DNA of 64,000 nt from Tanypteryx hageni. Taxonomy: Eukaryota > Arthropoda > Insecta > Odonata > Petaluridae. The notes under the pieces were generated by a model, which was not told the DNA's origin, did not search any database, and saw only the letters and a list, made by a program, of their open reading frames with translations. Where the stretch lies: the NCBI GenBank assembly GCA_028673005.1, contig CM054117.1, positions 34,692,561 to 34,756,560 of the forward strand, given 5' to 3'. Below, piece after piece: positions 47,381 to 60,900 of this stretch (the first letter of the stretch is position 1; each line of letters opens with the position of its first letter). The position numbers and the translations under genes were made by a program.

Positions 47381-49383
47381 GTTTTTCATTTATTCGCTGT
47401 TATCATGAACGTCATTCAATTTCTTCGCCCAGTGTAACGACATAAAATTCGATAGTAAGGGCGTTAAAATTACGCGGTATCGAGAAAGAGGAATTCCATG
47501 TCTAGACCAGTAGTTCTCATGTGCGGCCACCAGAATCTATTAATGCAGAAAACAGGAAAACTATATTTTGTACATTGTAATATTTAATATGCAGACTGCG
47601 ATGTATTTTGTGATGTCACGTTCTTTTTATTCAATATTTGCTATTGCTATTTGATCTCGATAAACATTCCCCTGCCTTACGTAGAAACATATATATTATT
47701 TAGACCTTAGAGTTTAACAATGTGGCCACCGTATTTGGCAAATGCGTCCACGACGAATTTTTCTATCAGGACCACTGGGCTAGATACCGCTTTTTCATTC
47801 CCATGTATTTTATCAGCACTCATGACATGCAGGGCAGCAATACGTTATTATCTGCTCGCAAGAATGTTGATAATATTTTTTTGAAATTGCGGAGCATTTT
47901 TAATTATCAATGCACGTCTGCCACATAATCTTCGAAAAATTAAATTGATACTCTAAGCCCGAAATATAGGTATTTCGTTTTCCTGAGAAATATTTAGTAC
48001 TTCGGTTACAGTTGCTCGATTTGATTATTTTATGCTATAAAAGAATCCATTGTCCGGTTCATTGTGTGAGTGACCTCACTCCTCTTTAAAATATTTCCCA
48101 ATGATCGTATGACCAACAGGATCTATGGTAAAATAAAAGACAAAATGAAACAACATTATTGTTTAATAAACCATTTGAAGTAAATCCTTGGCAGCAATAC
48201 ATCATTCAATTGATGCTAAATATATTTTAATTATAAAATTTGCCATAGTCTCTACAATAAACTGGTTTTATATGTGTAAAATCCATCTCTAAAAGAATAT
48301 TATAACCATTGGAAATTCCTATCAGGCGAAGTATGTGTCATCTATGCGGATTTCCGACAAATGTATACGAACGCGGCACGAGGTGTAAGTACTCAAAAAA
48401 ATTTCGGTTTCAATCGCGTCGAAAATAACCGAAGATATTTTGGCGTATATTAAATATCACATGTTACAGGAATATGCACTGCCGATACATGTTAGATATC
48501 GCCCTTTCTTCTTCGCTGTACACAGGCGGTCACTTTTGGCTTTGAATGACTTGTGACTCAATTGAGACTGTTATCATCAAGGCCGGCGTGATGGGGTACG
48601 CCTGCTACGCATAGGGGACCGGAATTGCGTGTCTTTTTATTCGCCGTTGCCCCAGTCCATCGAATACGGATGAGTAGGCTGAGACAGAAAGAGAAAACGA
48701 AGATCAGTAGCACTGCCAGCCTCAACTTCCTACATACCCCAGCAACTGATAATAAATGGCGACACTTGGGTTTTCTCCTTCCCACTACGTTAAATTCGGG
48801 AGTTTGACGCACTTATTAAGATTTCTGTTTCCCCTCCCATCTTTCCATCCTTCGCCTTCCTCATCGTCGCTCTCTTTTGTTCCCTATGTGGTCACATACG
48901 CTAGATTTTCATCTGAAGCCCATGCGCTTTAGAGGAAACATTGTTTGGGACGGAAATTTTCGTTATTTGTGAACTCACAGTTTGATGGATAGCAATTAAA
49001 CTCTCATTTTCACTATCGAGATGAAACCACGCCGATTCGCTGATTACACGCAAACAAAATTTTGGTATATTCCTTCTACTTATACTTTCCTTTAATGCAA
49101 AAGCCACCTTAGCTTTGTTTACGACTTCTATGTCATTCACATCCGCTGCTCAAATAAGCGATGTCGGATTAAATACGATACATGATCTTTCACGCTTCGC
49201 AGATTTTACCTATCGATTAAGTATTTTCAAATCTCCGCTCTTATCGTTTTGTTTAGTCTTTCATCAAAGATGCAAATTTCTGCTACTACAATGAGCCATC
49301 TGGAGGTAATCTGGTTAGTGGTTGTATTTGTAAGGTAAGGTACGAATAACAAATAGCGTAGTATTGGTTTTTACTTTTTTGAG
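47381..49383. other. Intergenic sequence upstream of gene 1
   Basis: No recognised gene. At 47513 'cagtagttctcatgtgcggc' resembles a hAT end, but no partner was found. Open frames at 48558-48812 and 48625-48807 overlap on opposite strands and show no domain. Confidence 0.4.
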
Positions 49384-49612
49384 ATACAGTAATCGCCCCA
49401 TATTCGCGGGGGTTACGTTCCTGAAAAACGCTGCGAATATATAAATCGCGAATATAGATAAAAAATTCTTATGGGATACATGGGTTATGGGGAGCAGCTA
49501 ACCCCAGTTTATGGAGTAATAACATTGTTATTGTTTTTTAAACTTATATTTAGTATTAATAAGCATAACCTGTAGTTCTCAAATCTTTACTTGTCGGCGT
49601 GGAATTAAGAAA
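49384..49612 (+). repeat. Transposon-end-like sequence
   Basis: TA is followed by CAGTAATCGCCCCATATTCG, then 'gcgggggttacgttcc' and 'gcgaatata'. This pattern is seen at termini of some cut-and-paste elements with TA targets. No second end recognised. Confidence 0.4.
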
Positions 49613-50008
49613 AAATACGCGGTAGTCGTAATAACACACCGAAAGTTTTATCCGCTTTATTTAAAAGGAAAATTGCGAGAATAATTCGAGTAAATATGGT
49701 GGTTCATTTTCAGTTTAATGCATACCTAAAAAACATTTAAAAAATCATGACTATTACCTTTAAGAACGATGTCGATGTCCCTTTAATGATAATGTTAATT
49801 GCGGCGCTGGAAATATTAGTTGGACGAGGCTCTCTCCTGTGGAACATTCATTGGCGATCCAACAGGTGGATGAGGAGAACTTCCGGCATTGGCGGTGCTA
49901 CTTTAGGAGACATCACTTGAGATACTGTTAAATTAACCTGTGATTGGAACCTGGTTCAACTTTTTTTGAGGTCTTAGTAAACCTCTCTATAGGGATTTAG
50001 TAAATATT

Positions 50009-50973
50009 TAGTAATATGTAACATCTCTCTTTTTTAAGCTGTTGTAAAAGTTGCTCTGTCATCCAGAATTTCCTAAATTTGCAAGAGTTCTTAGGACAAT
50101 TTACTCCAATTCTATCACAAATTTTGTTTAATTCCCTCACTAATAATTCATACTGAACAGTTGGGCTTACTTGTTCTATGATATTTTCAAAATTGCGCTG
50201 ATCTATGTATTCTTGCACTTTGCTATCACTTAGGTATGTAAGATTTTGGTCAACAAGTAAACAAACAGAGTTATCTGTTTCAAGGTTGACAAAAATATTC
50301 TCCAACAATGTAGCGATCTGCCTGTTTAGTTTTTATTACAAAACCTTCTACATTGCAGTTAAACCCTTTAATAAGAATGTGATCCTAGCAGGATTTAGAT
50401 GTTACATTGTTAACCACTTCTTCTCTTTTAAAATTATTAATAACCTCAGCACGTATAGAGTATCACATTTGGATCTTCTTTATTTTTTATATCTATATTA
50501 AAGTTTCCTAGGATTATTACATTTTTATAATTAAACTTATCAACCATATTCTGCAATTTATGCACGAATTCATTTTTATTAGTGCTTGAAGGTTTATATG
50601 AACAAACAATAAGCAAGTCTTTTACATTAATTCTAGCAATGCCCGATAAAAATTCTAAATTTACAGTTTTATCACAATCATGATTAAGGAATTTATTATT
50701 ATCTTTTACAAAAAGAATTATACCCACACCTTTCCTGTTTTTCTGCATATTACAATACTTGTTATAACCTTGTAAATTATATAGGTCAGTTTCAGATGGC
50801 ATTATATTTACTTCTGTTAAAGCTATGAATAATATATTTGAATGTACAGTCATGTGTTGGTGTATAATTTGAAATTCATCCCAGTTCTTAAGTATTGATC
50901 TAATATTTATATGGTAACATATTGAACTATGTTTCCAGTCATATGAACCAATGTCTATTACAGAATCAAGCAC
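50009..50973 (-). pseudogene. LINE endonuclease/linker fragment, second copy
   Basis: Same two pieces as at the window start: endonuclease-like 50446-50973 and linker 49997-50308. They differ by few residues, for example 'NVIILGNFNIDI' here. A 1-base indel in a T-run near 50033 extends the linker frame. Inactive. Confidence 0.7.
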
Positions 50974-51926
50974 TCGGCAAACTTCGGCTACCTATCGGAT
51001 GTGATCGGGTTCGGCATTAACTCGTCCGTTTTAAATCGCTTTCTTTATAAATATCTGTTAAAAGTTGAACGAAAAAACTTTATATTTACTTATAACAGTA
51101 GCTATACAATACAACTTCATAAAATTTTCGGCAATTCCCGATATATAAAAGTCCCCCGTTGTTTGCGAATGCGAAAATGTGTGATATTAATTCCGAGAAT
51201 CATTAGCGAGAAAAGAACAAGGAATTTTTCGAGGAAAAAATGAAATAATGCCATATACAAGTAAACATTACTCAACAGATATTTTATTTGAAGGAATGCA
51301 GTTCTTAGTTATATGAATATATGTGCAAAATTGGAAACAAAAAATCTGGCAGGGTGATAATTAACAGAATGCGACAAATAATCGGGGTTCTAAAATATAT
51401 ATACAATTTTTATTAATATCTTTGCAAGCAAGGTTTCAACGGACATCCTAGTAATGAGTTACAAACAGATGGTATGTATTGTTTCACTAGGATTAACGGT
51501 CTTATGACGGGTTTGTCAAACATAGTAACTGACACCTGTCATATGACGGGCAATGCACTATTTATAATATATAGAGAGTGTATAAAATACATTTTAGCCC
51601 GTACTAACTTAACGATTGTGCTCCTATAATATTTTTTCTTTCATTTAATTACAGAAGACACATTCAGCAATACAACTGCTTCAAACGAATTCTTATCAAG
51701 GTAAAATGAATACATTAGATGAATTTCAGTTTCTTTATTCTCATTCATCCAGTCTATGGTCAGATATTCCATTTCATTACTACTACTCTTGCATTTTTAT
51801 GAGGTAGTTCAGACATGACTGGAAAAATATTTAATAGGGATTGGAGAAGACTGAATAATTGCCGATGTTATAGCGGTTATGGTCCTTGAGCTAAAAAGTA
51901 GAGCATCATTTACAGATGATATATTT
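50974..51926. other. 3' flank of GH18 gene 2
   Basis: Homologous to 1359-2311 and 38960-40084. A minus-strand AATAAA near 51734-51739 is a candidate poly(A) signal. No gene. Confidence 0.45.
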
Positions 51927-54900
51927 TTATTTATTAATTATCGGTGTCTCTTTTTTCGTTAAGGTGTTGTAGGTGGTCCGAGTCAGGGGATATTTTCCTT
52001 CTCCGCCATTCCCCCCGTAGTCATCCCTATCCAATGACATGACAGCCGCCCCTCCTAAATTGCTTTCGACTGCATAGCGACACTGCAAAGATTACAAAAC
52101 CATTATTAAAAACGCTACATTATTAGAGTTACCACTTTTAATACTAGTTAATCTGCCTTTATCTCTTTACGGGAACCAACCCCATCTGTTGGAAATCGCT
52201 TTGCTCGACGTTTGATTTCCAAACTACATATTATTTTACACGAACTAAATTCTAAAAAGTAGGATTAATGATGGTAAATTTTAATTTATTGGATGAGTGG
52301 ATTCATAAACGGATGTATAATAAAAATACAAACTATTTTATGATTAAATATATTTTAATAAATGATTATATTTTCATTCATTACGGCTTGTTGTTTTTAA
52401 CGTGCCACAGTTAACTCTTATTTTGTATGGTATATGTCGACAATGAGTATTATAATTTTTACTTAATTTGGTATTCTGAATAAATGTTATACATTTTTGA
52501 TAATATATTGCTTCATTATTACCCACAGGACAATTTGACTGCCAACTGAACTAGATTTAATTATTTATACTTAAAAATATTTGGATATGCCCTGGTTTTT
52601 ACTATTTTCGATTAAAATATATTTGTCTGATGAATTATTTTCTAGGTCCTACTAGTCGTCTTACGGACTTTGTCACGGTAGTGGCCAGGAGCAGTGAGGC
52701 TATTACATATTATGAAATCATAATAAATTGTCAAATGAATATGATTCACTACCAAAACGGTAAAATAATTCATACTATATTTAGATTTGGAAGATTAATG
52801 TAATAATTTCTGTAATAAAGTAATCATTGCTAGAAGTATAGATCTATACATGTTTTTCAAAAATTAATCCACCTTCTATATGTGATTTATAATTGCCAAT
52901 TAAAATAGTTTAAATTATTTATCATTAATATGTATCTTTTTAATGATTAATTATTTTTACCTTCGCAGCGACAGATGTGGGGTCGTCGTAGCTAACCCAG
53001 AGGCCATCTTTGTTTGATGCGTACGGTGATTTAGTAGCTTCATCCCGACGTATGACCCAGTTTTCTGTCTGGTTTCCAAACCATTTCACTAGCTATCAGA
53101 AAAATAATCAAATTAAATCTTTTAGTTTTATTATTGCTATACACTTATATATAAAGTGCCTCTAGGAAATATTCTGAATTACGTATTAATGTTCACGAAA
53201 ATCCAAATTTCCATAGCGATGTTTATTGGAACTCGTTATATTTTGAAATTCGTTCGTAATACGAAGTGCCGTACCCAGGATATGGCGAAGATGGGTTTTG
53301 CAATAAGCGCCACTTAAAAACTTCACCAGACCTTCCCGCAAAAAATGGTAAAATTATATTTTCTCATAATATAATATTAATTTAATACTAATATAACCTT
53401 ATTTTTAACATCAGTCATATATCAAATGAAAATACTATCATTACGTTTTGGAATCCTGGAAAAATAATATTTTGCATAGGTAAATAAGATATTTCCTAAA
53501 ATTTTACCAACAGCGCTATGATGTCATTACTACTTTCGCAAAGAACGGCATAATGGTTGTTTGGGTATAAAGAACTATCGAGGTAATTCTGTGATTGAAA
53601 TACTGTTGATAGATCAGTGGTTCCCAAACTGTGTGACGCGGGACACTGGAGTCCCGCAGCTAATATTTAGGGGTGCAGCTAAAGGATATGGATGCGTTGA
53701 TAGGTAATTAGTGGAATAAAATTTGCTCAACTGAATTGAATATGACATAGTAGCAACATATAGTTGCTTCCTAAGATTGTAATACCCGCATGTAAAGTCA
53801 TAACAAGAGAAGAATGGTCCATAAATCATGGGCGCATCCAGGCAAAGCAGAGGAGTTATTTACGATTCATGGAATCATGTCAAGAATGATAACAATTAAT
53901 GACTTAATATATTGTCTAAGATCTGGAATGCCACAGAAATATCGAACTTTTGAATCACCGATTTATTTCCTAATCGATTGTACTTAATAAAACAATCGAC
54001 TATTATTAAAAATTCCTTCGTCATAATTACCCATTTATATTCACTTACAAACGCTGTCTATAGATAAAGAAAATAGACGCACATATTTAAGTTCATTTCT
54101 CGTATATTTTCCATTTCCCTTCACTTTCCAAATGTTGAGTGCTGGCGAAAGAAAATGAAACTAATTAAGTATTCGCAGCAGATATTGTTTACTCCCTTAG
54201 CCACAAAGGTTGTTGTTGAGAGCAGTTAAGAAACACTGGAGTATTTTTTCAAGGCTCAGTATATTATGACTTAAAAATTTGATTTTCTTGAAATCGGCTA
54301 CTCTTTCAATAAAAATGTACTGAATAATTATATGCTAAGTAACTATATCTACGAAGTTGTTTAAAGACTTTTTTATAAGTGATATTGTGTAACATATAAA
54401 GAAAAGTTCATTTTTTGTCGCCAGTAAAGTGTCACTCCCGATTATGCTACGCAAATCATTTATATAATTATCTTAGTTTCTTTGCCACTATGTACCGAAT
54501 TTCATTAATATTCGCCCAGCATTATCTCAGATGAAACATGCAGACGGACGCAGGGCACGACCTGACCATAAGGCGTTCTTCTTTATGACTTCTTTGAACG
54601 AAGTTGACACATATAGGTGAAATCGTTTCCGTCCGTCAGTCCCCATGTTTAAACTCGGGAACCGTACTTGGATGAAATTTGGTATTTGGGAGTTTTGCTG
54701 AAATTTGTCGGCCTATTCCAGTTTTGGTTAAAATCGGTCAATAATTAAAACCACCTTCCTTAAGACCTACAGGTTTTAAACAACGCGCATTGAAAGAATC
54801 TCGTTCAATAATAAAATATCAAAAATGTACAACTCGAGAACCGCTCGACATTTTTTATTGAAATTTGGTATTGGAATGTTTTACTAAAATTTGTCAGCCG

Positions 54901-57900
54901 ATTTCCATTTTTGTTAGAATCGGAATACAGTAACGACCACATAACATGAACAACTTCATGTAGCTTACAATCAGGGTTCCCTCTAAGTTTCGCGACTGCG
55001 CGGCCGCGCAATAGTTTTTGAAGTGCCGGGCACTCAATTTTTCGAACGCGCATGACTGTCTGTATCTTCTTGTGTGTGTGTGTATCTTGCACCCGAACAG
55101 AGCTACGCCTATGCGAGCTGCAACGCACTCGGGTCCTAACTTGCCAGGGGCGCCTAATCGTCAACGTTACAAATACCAGAGCACAAAATTCTTCAGGCAG
55201 ATTTTACCTCCTAACCCTTCCGATCGCATTGTCCTATTCTCGGTAAAAGACGTATTGTGGGCGTCGTAAACCGGCCTACAGAAGATGTCGGCAGGAGGTA
55301 GTGGAATGGCTTTGTGTAACTGTGGAAACAGAAACCCATAAGTCTAAAGGCGAAATTCGTCTTCAACTTAAAGAAATATTTGAGTATGATGTTGAAGTAT
55401 GTTTGATTTGCAAAATTTGTGCAGCAGCAAAAGTAAATTCCAACTTCTCTTCTGGCAAGAAATGGGAAATATGTAGATGGAAATTGGATTATATGAAGAG
55501 GCACCTGTCTACAAATATTCATGTCTCTGATATAAATATATTGAGAAGTAAAATTTCCCACCCAATGCAGTTGAACATGAAAGATATTTTACTAGGATCA
55601 TCTAGCGATAGACAAAAAAAGACTGGACTAAGCAGAGATAAAACGTTCCAAACCCGACGTAATAAAAATTCTCATAGACAACGTTTTTCTTGCTGTGCAA
55701 ATGATTTGCTCTATGAATTCGGTGCAATACATTAATGATCACATGGCTAAGTATTTCAATATTCCAGCATGCTGGCAAAGTAAAAACTACGCATTCGAGT
55801 TATATGAATCGATAAATTGTGTTGTTCACAGAGAAATGATGGCCGAGCTCCAAAAGTCTCAATATAACGCATTAATTATTGACGAAAGTACTGATATCTT
55901 AGTGAATATGCTGATAATATACTTTAAGTTCAGAAATCCAGTATCTAATGTGTATAAAACAGTTTGGGGGATTAATAAAATTAAGTGTTTGTAAAGCACA
56001 AGCTCTCGTTGGTGTAGTTAATGACTACTACAGTCAGAATAATTTGGACTTGATGAAAATGGTAATGTTTACTTCAGATGATGCCTCGGTCATGCTAGCC
56101 AAGAACAATGATGTTGCCACACTGCTTAAAAAGTGCATTCCTCATCAAATAAAACAACACTGTGTGGCTCATCGACAAGATCTGGGGTCGGTCGATGCCA
56201 GGATGAATAAATGTTAAATGTCATTAAAAATGAAACTCATAGTGATGTAGGATGGCTTTCTAGATATTTTTTTGTAAGTGCTTTAATACGAGATTACGAT
56301 GCACTAATGAGATACTTTGATCGTGAAGTGTTAGAAAACAATGGTCTGATTGAAAAGTATTGATTGAAAAAGCTTTTCGAAAGCAATATCGCAATACTCT
56401 GAATGCATTAAATGACGTATTGTGTGAATTAGCGTAGTGACCAAAAGATTTCAGGAAACCTCCCTTACGACAAAAGAAGCTGCACAGCTACCGAGGGAAG
56501 AGATCCGCAAAATAAGAGGGCAGTATCTTGGTACAGCAGTCTCTTGGAGCAGCAATGTTAAAAACCGAATTTAACCAGCCACCAGTGAAGCAATATTCAG
56601 ATGCGACTGTTTTCTTCATCTCACATCAATCTTGTGTGATCACCCAAATAAGAGGTTTACAGAGAATAAGCTAAATTAATGGGGAGTTTTCGATTTTAGT
56701 TAATTTTCACTGCGGAGAATGAGTTTTGAATATGGTACTGAGCATGTCAGTTGACAAAAAAGGAGTATTTTGGACCTTAGACAGGTGAAATAATCTGCAT
56801 ACAATACCCTGGATGAAAAGGAGTTCATTGTAAACCAACACAATGACTCCAAATATCCAATTGCCGAAAAATATGAAGTCAAGTCAATCACTAACTTTCA
56901 CGAAATATTGAATTATACTCTAAACAAGGGAAAACAATATTTTGTTGTTTCCCTGCTTGTTGATATATGTGAAACATTTCAAGCTTCCGGCTCTGGCTGT
57001 GAGCGAGGATTCAGTCTCATGAATAAAATAAAATTAAATCGCAAAACAGATTAAAGGAGGCTCATTTAAATATGATAATGCGCATAAAATTTCACTCTTC
57101 AAGTGATTGAAAATCTCATTTCGGCGCAATTTTTGAGCATTAGAAAAATTATAAACACAGGAGAGAAAAGATTCTAGACCAGGAATATGAATCATCTTGC
57201 TCAAGTACTCATGTCAGTAACAACGAATGATTTTTCAAATAAACAGTTTTGTATATGGTTATTAAATAAGCATCTTATAACTCTTAATCACAAAATAATA
57301 TAATATTTCTAGTTTTTCCATAATAAGGTTGAATAAATAATTTTTATTCTTAAATTTTGTAATGAGAAAACAGGTTGTGGAAACTTGCAATTTTATAAAT
57401 AATGAATATTTAATGTTTAATTTGCCTACCGATCGAAGGATATCTTTATTTCGTTTAAGTAATACATGGCATGTATCTGTACCATTGGATACATTGTATA
57501 ATAAAACTTGTGCTAATATTCTTCAGATTAACAAAAGGAAAGTTTCGTATTTGTATTGTAGATTTAAAACTGTATATAACCATAAAAATGATATTAATTA
57601 AAAATTCCTTTTATCCTTATTGCTCTGGTGTTTCTATTTCGTAACTTTAGTACAAAATGAGAAATGAATGCCGTCAAGGTTGCAATGTTTAGAATCCGGT
57701 GTTTATCCCTTATTTTGTTAAAAATATAATTAAGTTTATGTTTAATTAATTTTTCTTTAAATTAATTAAAGTTCGACGGATTGAGGTCAGTTATCTCTAA
57801 ATTTAATTTTAAAATAAAAACAACTTGCAGGCAGAAAAGTCTATATACATGTGTTATATTATTGGATATGGTGATTATCTCGCCGAGTCGCTCAGTAATC

Positions 57901-60900
57901 ATCTTTGAGTACTTATTTCTTTAATTGCTTTTTAATATGTGCTTCAGGAATTATTTTTCCGAATTTTCACCTTTTTCTTTTGATAAATATGTTAAAACAG
58001 CCAAGAATGCTTTCCACAAAGTGATTTTCATATTTAGAAAATTGATTTAATCTAATTATTTTTATTAACTATTATTCTCTTGTTTATTTTTCCACTTCAT
58101 GCGTGAAAATCACAAAGTAATATTCATTTTTTTGCATGGAGACTATCCGCGCAACAGCGTAATGTAGGCGCGCAAAGCGATATTCATTCGGCGCACTGAT
58201 GGAAAAAATTAGAGGGAACTATGCTTAAAATATACGTGCTTCAACTCAGGAACCACTGGATGTATTTTCATGAAATATGATAATAGGAAGTTTTACTAAA
58301 GTATGTCGACAGATTCCAATTTTGGTTAAAATCGAACTACAATAACGACCACATTACATGAAGGCCTTCATGCATTTTACAAAGTGCCTCTTTTGCAATC
58401 CCGGGAACCGTAGGACATATTTTGAAGAAATTCTTGTATTGGGAAGTTATACTAACGTTTGCAGACATTGGGAAACTGTGTACTCCGACATGGAGTAAAC
58501 CTTTCCATAGTTGTCCCTTTTTCTGAAGAACGCCTATAATCCTTATTTCAATGCGGGTATTCCACGAGATTCTGTTTATCGTTGAAAGTGTGCTGCATTT
58601 ACAAATGATTTGGGAACCACTGCATTACATAGACCTGATGGGCTGGGAAATAATCGTTTCGGATACGAGGCAGCGAAATGCTCATCTCATTTTTCCAATA
58701 TAATAATTAACCTTTGAAGTGACCTAATTTACCTATTGACAGAACCATGCCGTGGGGGTGTGCAGGGCAAGCATCGAAAACGGGTGCATATTTTAACCGG
58801 ACAAAAATTGTTAACTTTCATTTTACCAATCTTTAGTAGTTATAAAGCATTTTCTTGTATTCAATTAATTATTGTCCTACATTTCTTGATAAATAGTGTT
58901 AATTAATAAAAGATCCAATTCTACTATTTGCGTTGTTATTAGTCATCAAAAATTGATTTTAATCTCTAAGATGGACTACGAAACTTTATCGACTGGGCGT
59001 TTGAAGTTTTTGGCGTGGTATTGACAATTGATATTCATTGTTCCGTAGAATTGACATTCCTAGTTCCGCAGTGCAATACATTCTCTATAAATCAAATTTT
59101 GGGGAAATATATCATTCTTTCCTCTCACAGGAATGCTGAGATATAGATAAACATATTTAATAAGACCCACAAACTTACGCCCGCATTGGAAAATCATGAA
59201 ATTCAATTCATAGAGTGCCCAAAACGGTAAAACTATTATAGGCATTCAAAAATTCAAATTTTGATCACTAATTAAAACATTTATTCTAAGACTCATATAC
59301 ACAGGAACGTTCAAAAATATAACCTTAAGAGCCAATTTATCTAGGTTCGGCACTGTTATTGGGTATTTTTCATATGAATTTTAATTTTAAAATTTGCGTA
59401 AATGAGTAATATGAAGAAAGCGTATACTACGAATGCAATGTCATTGTCCAGTAGTTAAATTGATTCGCGGTCTTGAGCCGACTGAACGTTTGTATATCAG
59501 ATATATCTGAGTCCAGCCTGATTCGCCTCTATCCTACTCACAATGGGTATATTAGAGGTAGTGCAATGAATAGCCAGGAAAGGAAGAGAGAACCCCGTCG
59601 CCGGAATTTGCCTACTCTTACTAAGAACACCAGGGGGGGCAACTGCTTAACGTCCCTTCCGAAGGACTAAGTGTTGATTTGAGCACACTCCTCATTTTCT
59701 CGTGTTCTCTTTCCTCATTGACTCGTACTCGTAAACTTAGTTCCAACACGCACAAATAGGGGGCCGGCGCGTTCTCGGAAAAATCCTCATAAGGATTAGA
59801 ACCAGGTGTTGCACTTTTAGCAGATCGTACGGTGGGGCCAACACTCTAACCACTACACCACCGTCTCCCTACAGACTGAACGTAATTAACATGGACTTTG
59901 TAACCGATTTCTGGTGGACCTCCAAATCTCTCTGTATCGGCATTACGTGCTTTCGCACCCAATGAACTCTCGTTGACGTTAGCCAGCTGAGCCACCATCC
60001 CAAAGGTGGTGATAAGTATCAGCATCTTGTTAGCAGGTACATTTTTCGAGAGGTAAATGTCGATACTGGATTTCTGAAAGGAAATGATGCGTTATGCCCT
60101 GCATGGTGATTTAGAAGTTTTCTCGAGATAGGAGTAAAGCCTGAACAATATTCTTCATTAGGATATGCCATCGTCATTGATCTGACGTCCTGAAGGATTA
60201 CAGTACATTAGTTATCATACCATAAAAACACGCAATTACTTGCGCACACGATTATAAACTTTGACTTGAACGCATTTAGAATATTAGTACGTACGACTGA
60301 ATTGAGTGAAGAATATAATCCCGTGACTCCATCATAAGGCCGCCAGTAATTAAAGGTCATTACGGTGACAAAGTCGCAGGTTCTGAAACGAAAGTTAATT
60401 GTTCCATTGGACACGTTTTGTTTAACCGCATAAATTGAACATTTCATAAACGAATGAGGTAATGTCTCTTAGTATGATTTACCATTATAATGCTAACCTT
60501 AGTATCACACCGACGTTGGGATCTACATCCATAGTTGCTTCATCTGCTGGCAGAAAGGTTGGGAGAATGAAGCCGTGCTTGTCGAATTCCTCCCGGAGGT
60601 CATTAAGCAGCAAACCGAAGTAAGTCTCTGGCAAAGTCTTTTAAAAAGAAACTTATGAGAAAATGAAAATTGAAGTAAAACTATTCTCTCTTCCATAACT
60701 TCCATTTATATGATACCAAAATAAATATTGTATATCCGGAATTTAAATAGCCTCAATTCAGAAGTTTATGATTATGAATTAGAATTAATTTTAAGATAAC
60801 TGACATAGAGGTGACATCTAAAATTAGAGCACAGAATTTGAAGCATCCATTCCTGATTCAAAATTTATGAAAAACTTCAATATACAAGATAAAAGGTTTA

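Larger units (their letters stand above)
49613..56549. repeat. Segmental duplication, partner of 1-6915
   Basis: The block is nearly identical to the window start, with a few single-base changes and small indels. It includes the LINE fragment, the last two GH18 exons and the left half of a hAT. Here it continues without a break into the rest of the hAT and the remainder of gene 2, so this is the parental arrangement. The break at 6915 is derived. Confidence 0.9.
53093..59896 (-). other. Intron 7 of GH18 gene 2, enlarged by insertions
   Basis: About 6.8 kb against 3.1 kb in gene 1. It contains a hAT-like end CAGTGGTTCCCAAAC at 53615 with its inverse at 58609-58622, a complete nested hAT (54972-58223), the iterated repeat on both sides and a SINE (59490-59873). 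58740-59489 resumes homology to 43490-44250 of gene 1. Confidence 0.6.

Noticed and set aside
47513..47600. hAT-like terminus 'cagtagttctcatgtg'
   Set aside because: No inverted partner or target duplication found.
53615..58622. An older hAT spanning the nested one, from CAGTGGTTCCCAAAC to its inverse
   Set aside because: The ends match, but the 8 bases outside them (TGATAGAT and CATTACAT) do not, and gene 1 has no clear right end, so I do not call a single element.
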